Assembly: GCF_022869785.1 (NCBI RefSeq) | Contig: NZ_CP094997.1 | Coordinates: 496,001 to 560,000 of the forward strand | Direction of reading: 5' to 3' | Length of the DNA stretch: 64,000 bases | Origin: Dyadobacter chenwenxiniae | GTDB taxonomy: Bacteria > Bacteroidota > Bacteroidia > Cytophagales > Spirosomataceae | Part shown: positions 8,681 to 16,800 of the stretch, one piece after another | Position numbering within the stretch: position 1 is the first letter of the stretch | Layout: each line of letters begins with the position of its first letter | Notes under the pieces: generated by a model | What the model was told of the DNA's origin: nothing | Databases searched by the model: none | The model's input: the letters and a program-made list of their open reading frames with translations, nothing else | Position numbers and translations under genes: made by a program

Positions 8681-9698
8681 ATCTGATATGGCTGGATTTG
8701 AGGAGTTTCGCCGCTATCAGAATGGTGAAATGTCGCCCCGGGAGCAACATTTGCTAGAAAAGCAGATGCTGGAAGATCCTATGCTTGCTGAGGCATATGA
8801 AGGATTTCTCGCCATGCACCATAACACGGCCGATCTGGCCAGCTTGCAAAAAGAGCTGAAACAAAACCTGGAACGCAGGACTACTAATCATAGAAAGTGG
8901 ATAATTCCGCTATGGACCTACGGCGCAGCTGCTTCGCTGGTCCTTACTTTGGGAACGCTTTGGCTTGTGTTTGTGTCCAATCCACAAAAGGGTGACAACA
9001 AAGAAACTGGACAAAATCTAGTCGAAATACCTGCGCCAGAACCTGAAACGGCGCGCCAATCCGAGCCTGAAACCGCCGCTCCATCTGCTCCTGAAACAAA
9101 ACCAGCAATAGCATCCCAAACTGAAAAACCAGCTCCGCGAACAACGACGCCAGGGAGCCGTGCGCAGGAGCCAGAACCTGCAACTGTGGTTTCCCCGCGA
9201 AAGTTTGAAACCGATTTAGCCGCCGCAGATCATGATGACCAGGTAAGTGTGCCTGCTGCTGCGCCAGCGGAAAAGCAGGCATTTGCCAACACAGCGCGTG
9301 GTCCGGTGCCTGCCCCTGCCAGTCGCGTACGGGAGCAGCCTAAGTACAAAAAGAGTCAAACTGTTGTACCCGAGGCGACTTCTGTCAGAAGTCTTACAGC
9401 GCTGCCTGTTCCGGCAGATTCTGTTATGAAGCTCACAGCCAGCCCTTTAATGGGATGGGATGCGTATAGATCTTATCTGGAAAAACGAACCGCCGCCGCC
9501 AGGCGAAAAGGAGAAGTGACGGTCAGCTTCTATGTTAATTCAGACGGCACGTTAGCCGACTTGACGGCCGAAGGGGAAAGGCAGTTGCAACCAGAAGCAA
9601 TCCGCATTGTGAAGGAAGGCCCGCAATGGGTTCCCGCCAGACAAAATGGCTCCGCCGTCCGTACACCTGTGAAGGTTATATTGAATTTCAAAAAGTAG
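8667..9698 (+). CDS. Single-pass membrane protein: anti-sigma-like N-terminus, TonB-C-like C-terminus
   Basis: This 343-residue protein overlaps the sigma gene by 14 bases, or follows it by 7 if the ATG at 8688 is used. Residues 1-70 form a charged cytoplasmic helix region (FRRYQNGEMSPREQHLLEKQ) resembling the N-terminus of Bacteroidota anti-sigma factors. No zinc-binding HxxxCxxC motif is present. A membrane helix lies near residues 77-100. A long Pro/Ala/Glu-rich periplasmic linker (about 110-245) follows. The C-terminus (about 265-343) resembles a TonB C-terminal domain (GEVTVSFYVNSDGTLADL, VKVILNFKK). It probably transmits an envelope signal to the sigma factor; that role is inferred. Confidence 0.75.
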   Translation: MVENRSDMAGFEEFRRYQNGEMSPREQHLLEKQMLEDPMLAEAYEGFLAMHHNTADLASLQKELKQNLERRTTNHRKWIIPLWTYGAAASLVLTLGTLWLVFVSNPQKGDNKETGQNLVEIPAPEPETARQSEPETAAPSAPETKPAIASQTEKPAPRTTTPGSRAQEPEPATVVSPRKFETDLAAADHDDQVSVPAAAPAEKQAFANTARGPVPAPASRVREQPKYKKSQTVVPEATSVRSLTALPVPADSVMKLTASPLMGWDAYRSYLEKRTAAARRKGEVTVSFYVNSDGTLADLTAEGERQLQPEAIRIVKEGPQWVPARQNGSAVRTPVKVILNFKK

Positions 9699-9771
9699 GT
9701 AGTTTCTCCTCACTCATCTACCGGGATAACTTCAAAAAGTAGCTGTTTTCTCCTTGTCAATCTACCGGGAT
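9684..9771. repeat. 44-base imperfect tandem duplication across a stop codon
   Basis: Bases 9684-9727 and 9728-9771 are adjacent 44-base units with about 35 identical positions. Both contain TTCAAAAAGTAG, TTTCTCC and TCTACCGGGAT at the same offsets. The first unit includes the last codons and the TAG stop of the upstream membrane-protein gene, so the second looks like a copied gene end that has since drifted. Confidence 0.8.
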
Positions 9772-10227
9772 CCCTGTGGTTGAACGCATTACACGTTTCC
9801 GCCGGAATATAATTATCCAGGGATTTAAATAATCGCGCAAAGTTTTATCGGTTACAAAACTACATCGTAGAACTAATTTGTATTTTTTTTCAAAATAGAA
9901 TCTGAATTTTTTGCAGTCTGGATACTTGTATTTAATTTTACTACCTACATTAAGACTCCCTTCATACATATACCCTTTATAATAATTTCTGTAAATCAAA
10001 CTGTACCACCAATTATTGATGTTTTATTAGATTTAATACGACAGAAAAAGGGTCTTTCGAATAAAATTTTCGTGTGGATTTTGTAATCGGCAGTATTATT
10101 ACTAATTCTACGTAAGAATTGGTTGTTATTTCGAATCAATCAGGCGGTGAGCAGCTTAAACCTGGCGGAACCTCCAAGTAGTACCATCAACAAGCACCAG
10201 ACAATTTGAATATTTTTTACTCAACCT
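9772..10227. other. AT-rich intergenic stretch without a convincing gene
   Basis: About 456 bases lie between the tandem duplication and the response regulator gene. An 80-codon frame exists on the minus strand (9757-9999), but it has no recognisable domain, a Lys/Tyr-biased composition caused by AT richness, and overlaps the duplication. No clear promoter of the TTG-N19-TAnnTTTG type or terminator was seen here. It presumably carries the regulatory region of the genes at 10228. Confidence 0.5.
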
Positions 10228-10617
10228 ATGAGCAGTAGAAGAAATCTCTTGATAATAGACGATGAACCCAGTATCACCAAGATATTAGAGCATTTTCTAA
10301 AAAAGGACTTTGATGTTGTAATTAAAAGTGACGGGTCCGAAGGCATGCTTTGGCTCGAAGAGGGAAATCAGGCTGACTTGATTATTGCCGACTTGCATAT
10401 GCCCAATTTGAGCGGAAAAGAGTTCTTAAAGGTTGCAAAGGCCAGCAATTTGTACGCTGATATTCCCGTGATCATCCTTTCCGGATCTGACGAAAGCAGT
10501 GAACGGATACAATGTCTTAACCTGGGCGCGGACGATTTTATGGTCAAACCGTTCAATCCGATGGAAGTTCACGCCAAAATCAATGCAATCCTCCGCCGAA
10601 GTAAACGCTACTCTTAA
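10228..10617 (+). CDS. Response regulator, receiver domain only, at the head of the polysaccharide locus
   Basis: This 129-residue CheY-like receiver has the acidic pair in LLIIDDEP (residues 7-14), the phospho-acceptor D55 in LIIADLHMPNLSGKEF, the switch Ser in IILSGSDE, and Lys in FMVKPFNP. No DNA-binding or enzymatic domain follows. The next gene starts 13 bases later and encodes a sugar transferase with a receiver-like N-terminus, so the two are probably co-transcribed and may interact. The hybrid histidine kinase at 20.5-23.2 kb is a plausible partner, by inference only. Confidence 0.9.
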   Translation: MSSRRNLLIIDDEPSITKILEHFLKKDFDVVIKSDGSEGMLWLEEGNQADLIIADLHMPNLSGKEFLKVAKASNLYADIPVIILSGSDESSERIQCLNLGADDFMVKPFNPMEVHAKINAILRRSKRYS

Positions 10618-10630
10618 TCAGCAAATCAAT

Positions 10631-11845
10631 ATGGAATTGACAAGCACGTCCCCAGGAATGGTTGTTGAGCCAAAATCCTACGTTGCGTTGTTCAGGGTCA
10701 TTTATCTGAACAAAAATCTGGCACAGTATCTGAGGTTCTCAGAGCAGTATGCCGATTCAATGCAAGTTGAATACTTTGACTCCAAAGAAGGCGTTCTCCG
10801 CGCCCTTGAAGAAAATTATCCCGCAGACATTATCCTGGCCCACACAGAAAGCGATGGCCTGCAATTGCTGGACACGATCCGGAATAATGCTGGTTTCGGT
10901 AACATTCCGTTTGTGCTGATGGTCGATAAGCTGAGCCATGAAGCCATTGAAATGGCCCGCAAGCATCACGCCGACGATGTTTTTTCCGTGCGCTTCGACG
11001 ATGGCGACCTGATTACCCGCATCCGTTATTTCAAAAAGCGGCAGTGGTATGTGGCCAGCAAAGCCTCGCAAAAAATAGGTGCTCAAAGCACACGGACGCC
11101 TCTCTGGAAAAGGGCCATCGATGTCATCACGACGGGCACAGCTGTAATCATTTTACTGCCTGTGTTCCTGCTAGTGGCACTTTTGATCCGCCTGGACTCG
11201 AAAGGGCCAGTTTTCTACAAATCCAAAAGGGTAGGGAGCGGCTACAAGATCTTTGACCTTTATAAATTCCGCACGATGCGCACGGATGCCGATCAGCTGA
11301 TTCGGAAAATGGCTGCGTTGAGCATGTATAACAAAACAACGGAACCCTTAAATCAGATCGAAAGCAATGGTTTATGCGACGAATGTATAGCTGGGAACCA
11401 ATGCAAAAGCTTGCTGTTCCATGATGGGAAAGAGATCTGCGAGAAGCTTTATCACTTCCAGAAAGATCAGAAAGCGGCTTTTATGAAATTCCAGAACGAT
11501 CCGCGGATCACGCGTTTCGGGCAGTTCCTGAGAAATAGCAGCCTGGACGAATTGCCACAGTTGATCAACATCCTGAAAGGCGATATGTCACTGGTGGGTA
11601 ACCGCCCGCTTCCGCTGTACGAAGCCGAAAAAATGACCACTGACGATAAAATCCTCCGCTTTGCAGGCCCAGCCGGACTTACCGGCTTGTGGCAGGTGAC
11701 CAAGCGCGGAAAGGGGAAAGCGGATATGTCGGAAGAGGAAAGGACGCAGCTTGACATTACCTATGCGAAGGAATTTTCCTTCAAAATGGATATGCAGATT
11801 ATTTTAAAAACATTTCCGGCCCTCTTGCAATCAGAAAACGTTTAG
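10631..11845 (+). CDS. Priming sugar-1-phosphate transferase with N-terminal pseudo-receiver and four-Cys insertion
   Basis: This 404-residue protein belongs to the bacterial sugar transferase family (WcaJ/PglC-like). It moves a sugar phosphate onto undecaprenyl phosphate to start glycan assembly at the inner membrane. Residues about 15-135 resemble a receiver domain, but the phospho-acceptor position is His (ADIILAHTESDG). The catalytic part has a membrane helix (about 160-185), PVFYKSKRVGSG, KFRTMRTDAD, SSLDELPQ, GDMSLVGNRP and GLTGLWQVTKRGK. Between the KFRTM and DELPQ regions lies an insertion with C249, C252, C258 and C270. The ATG at 10631 was chosen because the longer frame back to 10499 runs inside the preceding gene. 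Confidence 0.9.
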   Translation: MELTSTSPGMVVEPKSYVALFRVIYLNKNLAQYLRFSEQYADSMQVEYFDSKEGVLRALEENYPADIILAHTESDGLQLLDTIRNNAGFGNIPFVLMVDKLSHEAIEMARKHHADDVFSVRFDDGDLITRIRYFKKRQWYVASKASQKIGAQSTRTPLWKRAIDVITTGTAVIILLPVFLLVALLIRLDSKGPVFYKSKRVGSGYKIFDLYKFRTMRTDADQLIRKMAALSMYNKTTEPLNQIESNGLCDECIAGNQCKSLLFHDGKEICEKLYHFQKDQKAAFMKFQNDPRITRFGQFLRNSSLDELPQLINILKGDMSLVGNRPLPLYEAEKMTTDDKILRFAGPAGLTGLWQVTKRGKGKADMSEEERTQLDITYAKEFSFKMDMQIILKTFPALLQSENV

Positions 11846-11891
11846 CACTCCTTTATCAGAAAACTATCGAAACTACTTGTACACGCTTATG

Positions 11892-12509
11892 TTAAATGGT
11901 CTTAACCCATTCGTTGCGAGACCCATCGTACTGTTTAATAACCCGCGCAGGATTGCCTACAACGACGGAATAGGGAGGGATACTTTTTGTGACGACGGCT
12001 CCTGCGGCAATTACGCAGTGTTTTCCAATGGTAACGCCGGCAGTGATGACCGAGTTAGCACCAATCCAGCAATCATCTTCAATCACAATGGGTGCGACGC
12101 TGACACCTTGTTCGTGAATCGGTCGCCTGGTGTCGGTGTAGTTATGGTTCAGTCCGCTTGCCACGATATTTTGAGCGAGAATAACATTATTACCAACCGT
12201 TATCGGGCCAATGATAACATTGCCCAGCCCAATCAACGAATTATTGCCTATTCTAACTTCCCCCACACCATTATTAACCGTAGTAAAGTCTTCAATCATA
12301 GAATTGTCTCCGATTGAAAAGGGGTTAAATGGTAGCACATCCATTCTCACCCAGCTCCTTATGATAACGTTTTTCCCCCTTTGGTGATAGAAACGATTCA
12401 AAATCACCCTTACCCAAAGCCTCGGACGAGCCTGATTTGTAGGAATAAGAAGCCAGTGAAAGAATTTTTTTAAACGTGGATTGCTCTTGATTCGGTCTGA
12501 AAAAGCCAT
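11892..12509 (-). CDS. Hexapeptide-repeat acyltransferase (WcaF-like, left-handed beta helix)
   Basis: This 205-residue protein is a left-handed beta-helix acyltransferase, of the kind that acetylates sugars during capsule or colanic acid synthesis. Repeats run from about residue 65 to 185: VRIGNNSLIGLGNVIIG, PITVGNNVILAQNIV, PIVIEDDCWIGANSVIT, then GVTIGKHCVIAAGAVVTK. SIPPYSVVVGNPARVIK is the usual end of the family. The catalytic His is probably in LNHNYTD. It is transcribed against the flanking genes of the locus from its own good promoter. The acceptor sugar is unknown. Confidence 0.9.
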   Translation of the reverse strand: MAFSDRIKSNPRLKKFFHWLLIPTNQARPRLWVRVILNRFYHQRGKNVIIRSWVRMDVLPFNPFSIGDNSMIEDFTTVNNGVGEVRIGNNSLIGLGNVIIGPITVGNNVILAQNIVASGLNHNYTDTRRPIHEQGVSVAPIVIEDDCWIGANSVITAGVTIGKHCVIAAGAVVTKSIPPYSVVVGNPARVIKQYDGSRNEWVKTI

Positions 12510-12546
12510 TCGGATGGGACAGAAGAAAAGTAGAAGTATTTTTATT

Positions 12547-12576
12547 CAAATGTATTTCCTATAACTACAAAATCAA
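12547..12576 (-). promoter_or_regulatory. Bacteroidota-type promoter for the acyltransferase gene
   Basis: Read on the minus strand, TTG (12576-12574) is followed by exactly 19 bases and then TACATTTG (12554-12547), a full match to the TTG-N19-TAnnTTTG promoter form. Transcription would start near 12542, about 33 bases before the ATG at 12509. Confidence 0.65.
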
Positions 12577-12614
12577 GCAAAACGCATTTTAAATAAACTG
12601 TTTTTTAAAAAATA

Positions 12615-13289
12615 ATGCCGATGAGATACGCAGTGTTTTTAATTCCCTTGTTTTTGATTACCCTCACAACACACGCCCAGGAGTCTTTGAGCAAAGATGT
12701 AGACTACGCTTATCTCGAAAAACTAATTGCGGTTACCAGAGCTAATTACCCGAAAATAAAAATGTACGACGACCGGGTAACGATTGCCGAATACGCGATC
12801 AAGAAGGCAAAGCTCTCGTACTTTGACATTTTCAATTTCTCTTACCTGTATAGCCCAAACAATAACACCGCCACGATTTCGCCAACGCTGCTGAGTGGTT
12901 ACCAGCTGGGCTTCTTCGTCAATATTGGCGCTATTTTGCAAAAGCCCAGCCTCATTAAGCAGGCCAAAGTGGAACTTTCGGTGATGCAGCATGACAAGGA
13001 ATCATTTGACCTGAATATGGTCGCGGAAGTAAAAAAACGGTATTTCACATTGATCCAGAAGCGCGCGGTTTATAAGGTGCGCTCCAATGCGGCGCTGGAT
13101 GTGGAAAGTATGGTTGCCAATGTAAAGAAGCGCTTTGAAATGGGGCAGGAGTCACTGGAAAAATATAACCAGATACTGGTTATGCAAACAGACCATTACC
13201 AGAACTTGCTGAATGCCGAAAGTGATATTTTGATAGCGAAAAGCAGTCTGGAAGAGTTATTGGGACAAAAATTAGAAGATGTAAAATGA
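12615..13289 (+). CDS. Short TolC-like outer membrane efflux protein
   Basis: This 224-residue protein has a signal peptide (RYAVFLIPLFLITLTTHAQ) and long amphipathic helices like those of the TolC/OEP family (YLEKLIAVTRANYPKIK, then AEYAIKKAKLSYFDIF). The second half (VKKRYFTLIQKRAVYKVR, KRFEMGQESLEKYNQILV) also looks like an OEP helix-turn-helix. Typical TolC proteins are 420-480 residues, so this is about half length. It overlaps the Wzc-like gene by four bases (ATGA), which ties it to polysaccharide export. It may form the outer-membrane passage as a higher oligomer, or it may be a periplasmic helper; both are inference. Confidence 0.75.
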   Translation: MPMRYAVFLIPLFLITLTTHAQESLSKDVDYAYLEKLIAVTRANYPKIKMYDDRVTIAEYAIKKAKLSYFDIFNFSYLYSPNNNTATISPTLLSGYQLGFFVNIGAILQKPSLIKQAKVELSVMQHDKESFDLNMVAEVKKRYFTLIQKRAVYKVRSNAALDVESMVANVKKRFEMGQESLEKYNQILVMQTDHYQNLLNAESDILIAKSSLEELLGQKLEDVK

Positions 13290-15466
13290 GCGAGTTTGTA
13301 CAATTCCTGAGACTACTGCAGCGAAATAAGGTCACATTGATCCTGGTTCCGCTGATCACCGTTATCCTTTGCTATTTCCTTGTACGGCGCCTGCCTGACA
13401 CATTTGAATCACACGCACGCATTGCAACCGGCCTTGTGGACAAGACAGACCAGGTTGTTACCAAAGCAAAGGACGAGCAGGACCAGCAGATCGCACGCAA
13501 GTTTGAGAGCCTGATTCAGGTCATGCGTTTGAAAAGGACGATTGATCAAGTGTCCTACCGACTTCTCCTGAACCATCTCAAAGGCTTGAAAGACTCGACC
13601 TGGCGCGAGCCCGTGAAGGAACTGGAAAGCATGAGCAAAGCCGATAAAAGTAAGGCGATTGCCCTGATCACTCAGAAATACAAGAATCGCGAGGAGCTGT
13701 TCCTGTCCAAACCCTATGAAAACGAGCTGAACAACATTATTGTGGATATGGGTTATGGCGCCAATGCACTGCGTGAAAAGCTGATCATTTACCGCACAGG
13801 CGTAGGCGATTATATTGATATCGAATTCGAAGCGGAGAACCCCGAACTCGCCGCCTATGTGATCAATACGCTGAGCGAAGAGTTCATCTCAGATAACTCG
13901 ACGCGCGTGGTTGGAAACAATAAAAAGACCATTGATTTTCTGCAACGTTTCATGCTGCAAAAACTCAGCGCGCTCAACAGCCGCATGAACACGCTCAGGA
14001 ATTTCAAAATTCAGAACCGGGTTTTGAACCTGAATGAGCAAGCGAAGAGCATTTATGGCCAAATGGCTGATTATGAGACACGAAGAGAAGTTGCACAGAA
14101 GGACATTGTGGCGTTGGCAGCGGCAATCAACAACATTGATAAAAAGTTTGATCCCACCGAGCGGAAATATTTTGAAAGCGCACTGACCGGGATCAATCAA
14201 AAAATCATTGCCTCGAAAAGTAATCTGCGCGCATTGAATGAGCGATATGTGGTCAGCAATTTTGATCAGCGTCTGAAATTCAGCATCGATTCCCTGAGAA
14301 ACCAGCTGACAGAAGAAATCGACGAGGCGACGGACAAGTATGCCTACAACCCGATGGCGCTAAAACAGGATCTGGTCACGCAGAAATTGCAAATGGAAAT
14401 TTCGCTGGAACTGGCCAAAAGCAGCGTTGCCTCAATTCAGGGTGAGCTCAACCGGTTGAACAGGAAATTTGACGGACTGGTGCCAAATGAAGCGACCATC
14501 CAGGAATATGAAACATCAATTGACATTGCCAGTAAAGAATACATTGAGGCATTGCAGCGCTATAATGAGGCGAGCCTTGAATTCAGCTTTCCGGTTTACC
14601 TGCGTCTGATCGAAAGAGCGATGCCGGGTGAAGTGCAGGCATCCAAAAAAATGGTGCTGGTGGTGCTTTCCGGCGTGATCAGCCTGACATTCTGCGTGTT
14701 CGTGTTCTTCATTTTGTATTATATTGATAAGTCCATCCGGTATCCGTTACAACTGGCCAATGCAACCGAAAGGCCTGTATTGGGTTATCTCAATGCATTG
14801 GACAAAGGCTCAAACGTGAGCCTTTCGGGGATGAATGCTTCGGACGACAGGTCGATCAGACTGTATAAAAATCTGGTTCGATCCATTCGCTATGAGCTTG
14901 ATAATGAAATAGATGATCCTAAAATCATTGCAGTCACAAGCCTGTCACAGGGCGTGGGGAAAACCTCATTTGTTGTTGCGCTCGCCTGGGCTTTTTCTAA
15001 AATAAATAAGTCGGTGCTCATTATTGACGGAAACTTTGGACAGCCGGACATTTCCAAGCTGAACCCGGATTCGAGCCAGATCGAAAGCTTCGTAAAGAGC
15101 AATACGGTGATCGAAGCCAGTGCGGGGCAAATCCGTATTCTGGGCAATAAAGGGGGCGACATTTCCCTGCTCGAACTGGCCGACGAAAAGGCTGTAGGCG
15201 ATCGCCTGCAAGTGCTTAAAACGCAATTCGACATTATTTTGGTGGAAACAGACTCGCTCACGGCAATGAACAAGGCCAAGGAATGGATCACATTTTCAGA
15301 CCGCGTAGTCGCTGTTTTTGCCGCTGGAAGATCTATTTCAGATGAAGATCAGTCTAAAATCCAATATCTCAATAATTTGGACGCCAAGTTCTCAGGCTGG
15401 GTGCTGACCAACACCGAGGACATTCCCGAGCAAGCCGGTAAAATTGGAAAACCTGTGGAAGTATGA
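13286..15466 (+). CDS. Wzc-like polysaccharide co-polymerase with degenerate BY-kinase domain
   Basis: This 726-residue inner membrane protein has a helix near residues 15-33, a Wzz-type chain-length domain, a long periplasmic coiled-coil region (about 200-440), a second helix (about 455-478) and a cytoplasmic ATPase domain (about 515-715). Walker A is intact (SQGVGKTS, near residue 553). The Walker A' region is IIDGNFG, lacking the second Asp and the Arg of the usual DxDxR, and the Walker B region reads ILVETDS. There is no C-terminal tyrosine cluster. It probably sets chain length and links polymerase to export, but autokinase activity is doubtful. It overlaps both neighbours by four bases. 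Confidence 0.88.
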   Translation: MSEFVQFLRLLQRNKVTLILVPLITVILCYFLVRRLPDTFESHARIATGLVDKTDQVVTKAKDEQDQQIARKFESLIQVMRLKRTIDQVSYRLLLNHLKGLKDSTWREPVKELESMSKADKSKAIALITQKYKNREELFLSKPYENELNNIIVDMGYGANALREKLIIYRTGVGDYIDIEFEAENPELAAYVINTLSEEFISDNSTRVVGNNKKTIDFLQRFMLQKLSALNSRMNTLRNFKIQNRVLNLNEQAKSIYGQMADYETRREVAQKDIVALAAAINNIDKKFDPTERKYFESALTGINQKIIASKSNLRALNERYVVSNFDQRLKFSIDSLRNQLTEEIDEATDKYAYNPMALKQDLVTQKLQMEISLELAKSSVASIQGELNRLNRKFDGLVPNEATIQEYETSIDIASKEYIEALQRYNEASLEFSFPVYLRLIERAMPGEVQASKKMVLVVLSGVISLTFCVFVFFILYYIDKSIRYPLQLANATERPVLGYLNALDKGSNVSLSGMNASDDRSIRLYKNLVRSIRYELDNEIDDPKIIAVTSLSQGVGKTSFVVALAWAFSKINKSVLIIDGNFGQPDISKLNPDSSQIESFVKSNTVIEASAGQIRILGNKGGDISLLELADEKAVGDRLQVLKTQFDIILVETDSLTAMNKAKEWITFSDRVVAVFAAGRSISDEDQSKIQYLNNLDAKFSGWVLTNTEDIPEQAGKIGKPVEV

Positions 15467-16644
15467 AAATAGTGGAAGCGGTTTGGCTACTTACTCAGTT
15501 CCTGATCTGGTATAACCTGGTCTTTCCGGTGGTGCTGCTCCTGATTTACAGCATTCGCAGTAAGGACAAGCTGGCGACGGCCGGTGCCCTGGTTCCGGAA
15601 GAACCGGATTACGGCATTATTGTCACGGCTTACGAATACACGCAGCAGCTTCCCACGGTGGTAAGCTCGCTGCTGGAACTGGATTACCAACGCTATCATA
15701 TTTATGTAGTGGCCGATAAATGTGACATTACCGGACTGCATTTCCCATCAGAAAGGGTTTCATTGCTAAGACCCGAGCAAACGCTGGGCAGTAACACCCG
15801 TTCCCATTTTTATGCAATCCGCCATTTTATCCGGCCCCATTCGCACCTGACCATTATCGATAGCGATAACCTGACCGACCCCCAATATCTCAATGAGCTC
15901 AATGTTTATTTCAAAGCGGGATTTCAGGCGGTGCAGGGCGTGAGGGAAGCGAAAAATCTGGATAGCACCTATGCTTGCCTGGACGCTGCAAGAGACATTT
16001 ATTATCACTTTTACGATGGTAAAGTGCTTTTCGGCGCAGGATCTTCGGCAACACTTGCGGGCTCGGGAATGGCATTCACGACCGCGCTTTACAAGGAATG
16101 TCTGGGGCACCTGGATGTTACCGGTGCGGGTTTTGATAAGGTGTTGCAGGAAGGCATTGTCAGCAGAAAGTATCGCATTGCATTCGCCGAAAAGGCCATC
16201 GTTTATGATGAGAAAACCACAGGAAGCGATCAGCTTGTGAAGCAACGGGCACGCTGGATCAACACATGGTTTAAATATTTTGCACTTGGATTTAAGATAT
16301 TTTTCAGCGGATTAACCAGCCTGAACCGGAATCAAACCTTGTTCGGACTAGTGCTGCTCAGACCGCCGCTGTTTATATTTTTGATCCTGTCGGTATTTTT
16401 CTTGCTCATTAACCTGTTCATTTCGATTCCCGTGGCCCTCATGTGGTTTGTTGGTTTGTGTGTTTTCGTTATGGGTTTTTATATTTCCTTAAAACGCTCG
16501 CATACCGATTCCCGGATCTACCAATCGCTGGTAAACATTCCGAAGTTCATTTCTTTTCAGCTTATCGCCTTACTTAACGCCAGAAAGGCCAATCAGATTT
16601 CTGTGGCCACACGCAGCGGCCAGACGGACGAAAAACAGATATAG
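15463..16644 (+). CDS. Membrane-bound family 2 glycosyltransferase
   Basis: This 393-residue protein has an N-terminal membrane helix (about residues 7-28), a GT2 domain (about 47-270) and two or three C-terminal helices (about 300-350). The nucleotide-sugar site is suggested by GIIVTAYEYTQQLP and LTIIDSDNLTDP. The RARWINTWF segment corresponds to the Q/RxxRW motif of processive GT2 enzymes. This layout resembles cellulose- or hyaluronan-synthase-like enzymes. It is translationally coupled to the Wzc-like gene through a four-base overlap. Donor and acceptor sugars are not known. Confidence 0.88.
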   Translation: MKIVEAVWLLTQFLIWYNLVFPVVLLLIYSIRSKDKLATAGALVPEEPDYGIIVTAYEYTQQLPTVVSSLLELDYQRYHIYVVADKCDITGLHFPSERVSLLRPEQTLGSNTRSHFYAIRHFIRPHSHLTIIDSDNLTDPQYLNELNVYFKAGFQAVQGVREAKNLDSTYACLDAARDIYYHFYDGKVLFGAGSSATLAGSGMAFTTALYKECLGHLDVTGAGFDKVLQEGIVSRKYRIAFAEKAIVYDEKTTGSDQLVKQRARWINTWFKYFALGFKIFFSGLTSLNRNQTLFGLVLLRPPLFIFLILSVFFLLINLFISIPVALMWFVGLCVFVMGFYISLKRSHTDSRIYQSLVNIPKFISFQLIALLNARKANQISVATRSGQTDEKQI

Positions 16645-16653
16645 CCCTGCGAT

Positions 16654-16800
16654 ATGAAAATTTACCCGGTTAAGACAGAAAAGAGAAAGAAAGAGACGTT
16701 CGACCATCTGACGCCGCTGCAAAAAAAGACGAGGCAGGTTGCTTTGCTGCTGGCTTTGGTCAGCGCATTCATTTTTTTCTTTAAAATCTTGTTCTTTTAA
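16654..16800 (+). CDS. 48-residue single-helix membrane protein
   Basis: This short frame encodes MKIYPVKTEKRKKE followed by a polar stretch and then a hydrophobic helix (VALLLALVSAFIFFFKILFF) up to the stop. The basic N-terminus would stay in the cytoplasm. It lies 9 bases after the GT2 gene, and its TAA overlaps the ATG of the polymerase gene by one base (TAATG), which suggests translational coupling and a real gene. The function is unknown. It could be a small subunit of the polymerase or co-polymerase complex. Confidence 0.6.
   Translation: MKIYPVKTEKRKKETFDHLTPLQKKTRQVALLLALVSAFIFFFKILFF

Noticed and set aside
9757..9999. An 80-codon frame on the minus strand in the gap before the polysaccharide locus
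   Set aside because: Its composition reflects AT-rich DNA (many Lys and Tyr), no domain is visible, and it overlaps the tandem duplication.
11877..12317. A 146-codon plus-strand frame opposite the hexapeptide acyltransferase
   Set aside because: It is the mirror of the repeats of the real minus-strand gene, which has clear hexapeptide motifs.
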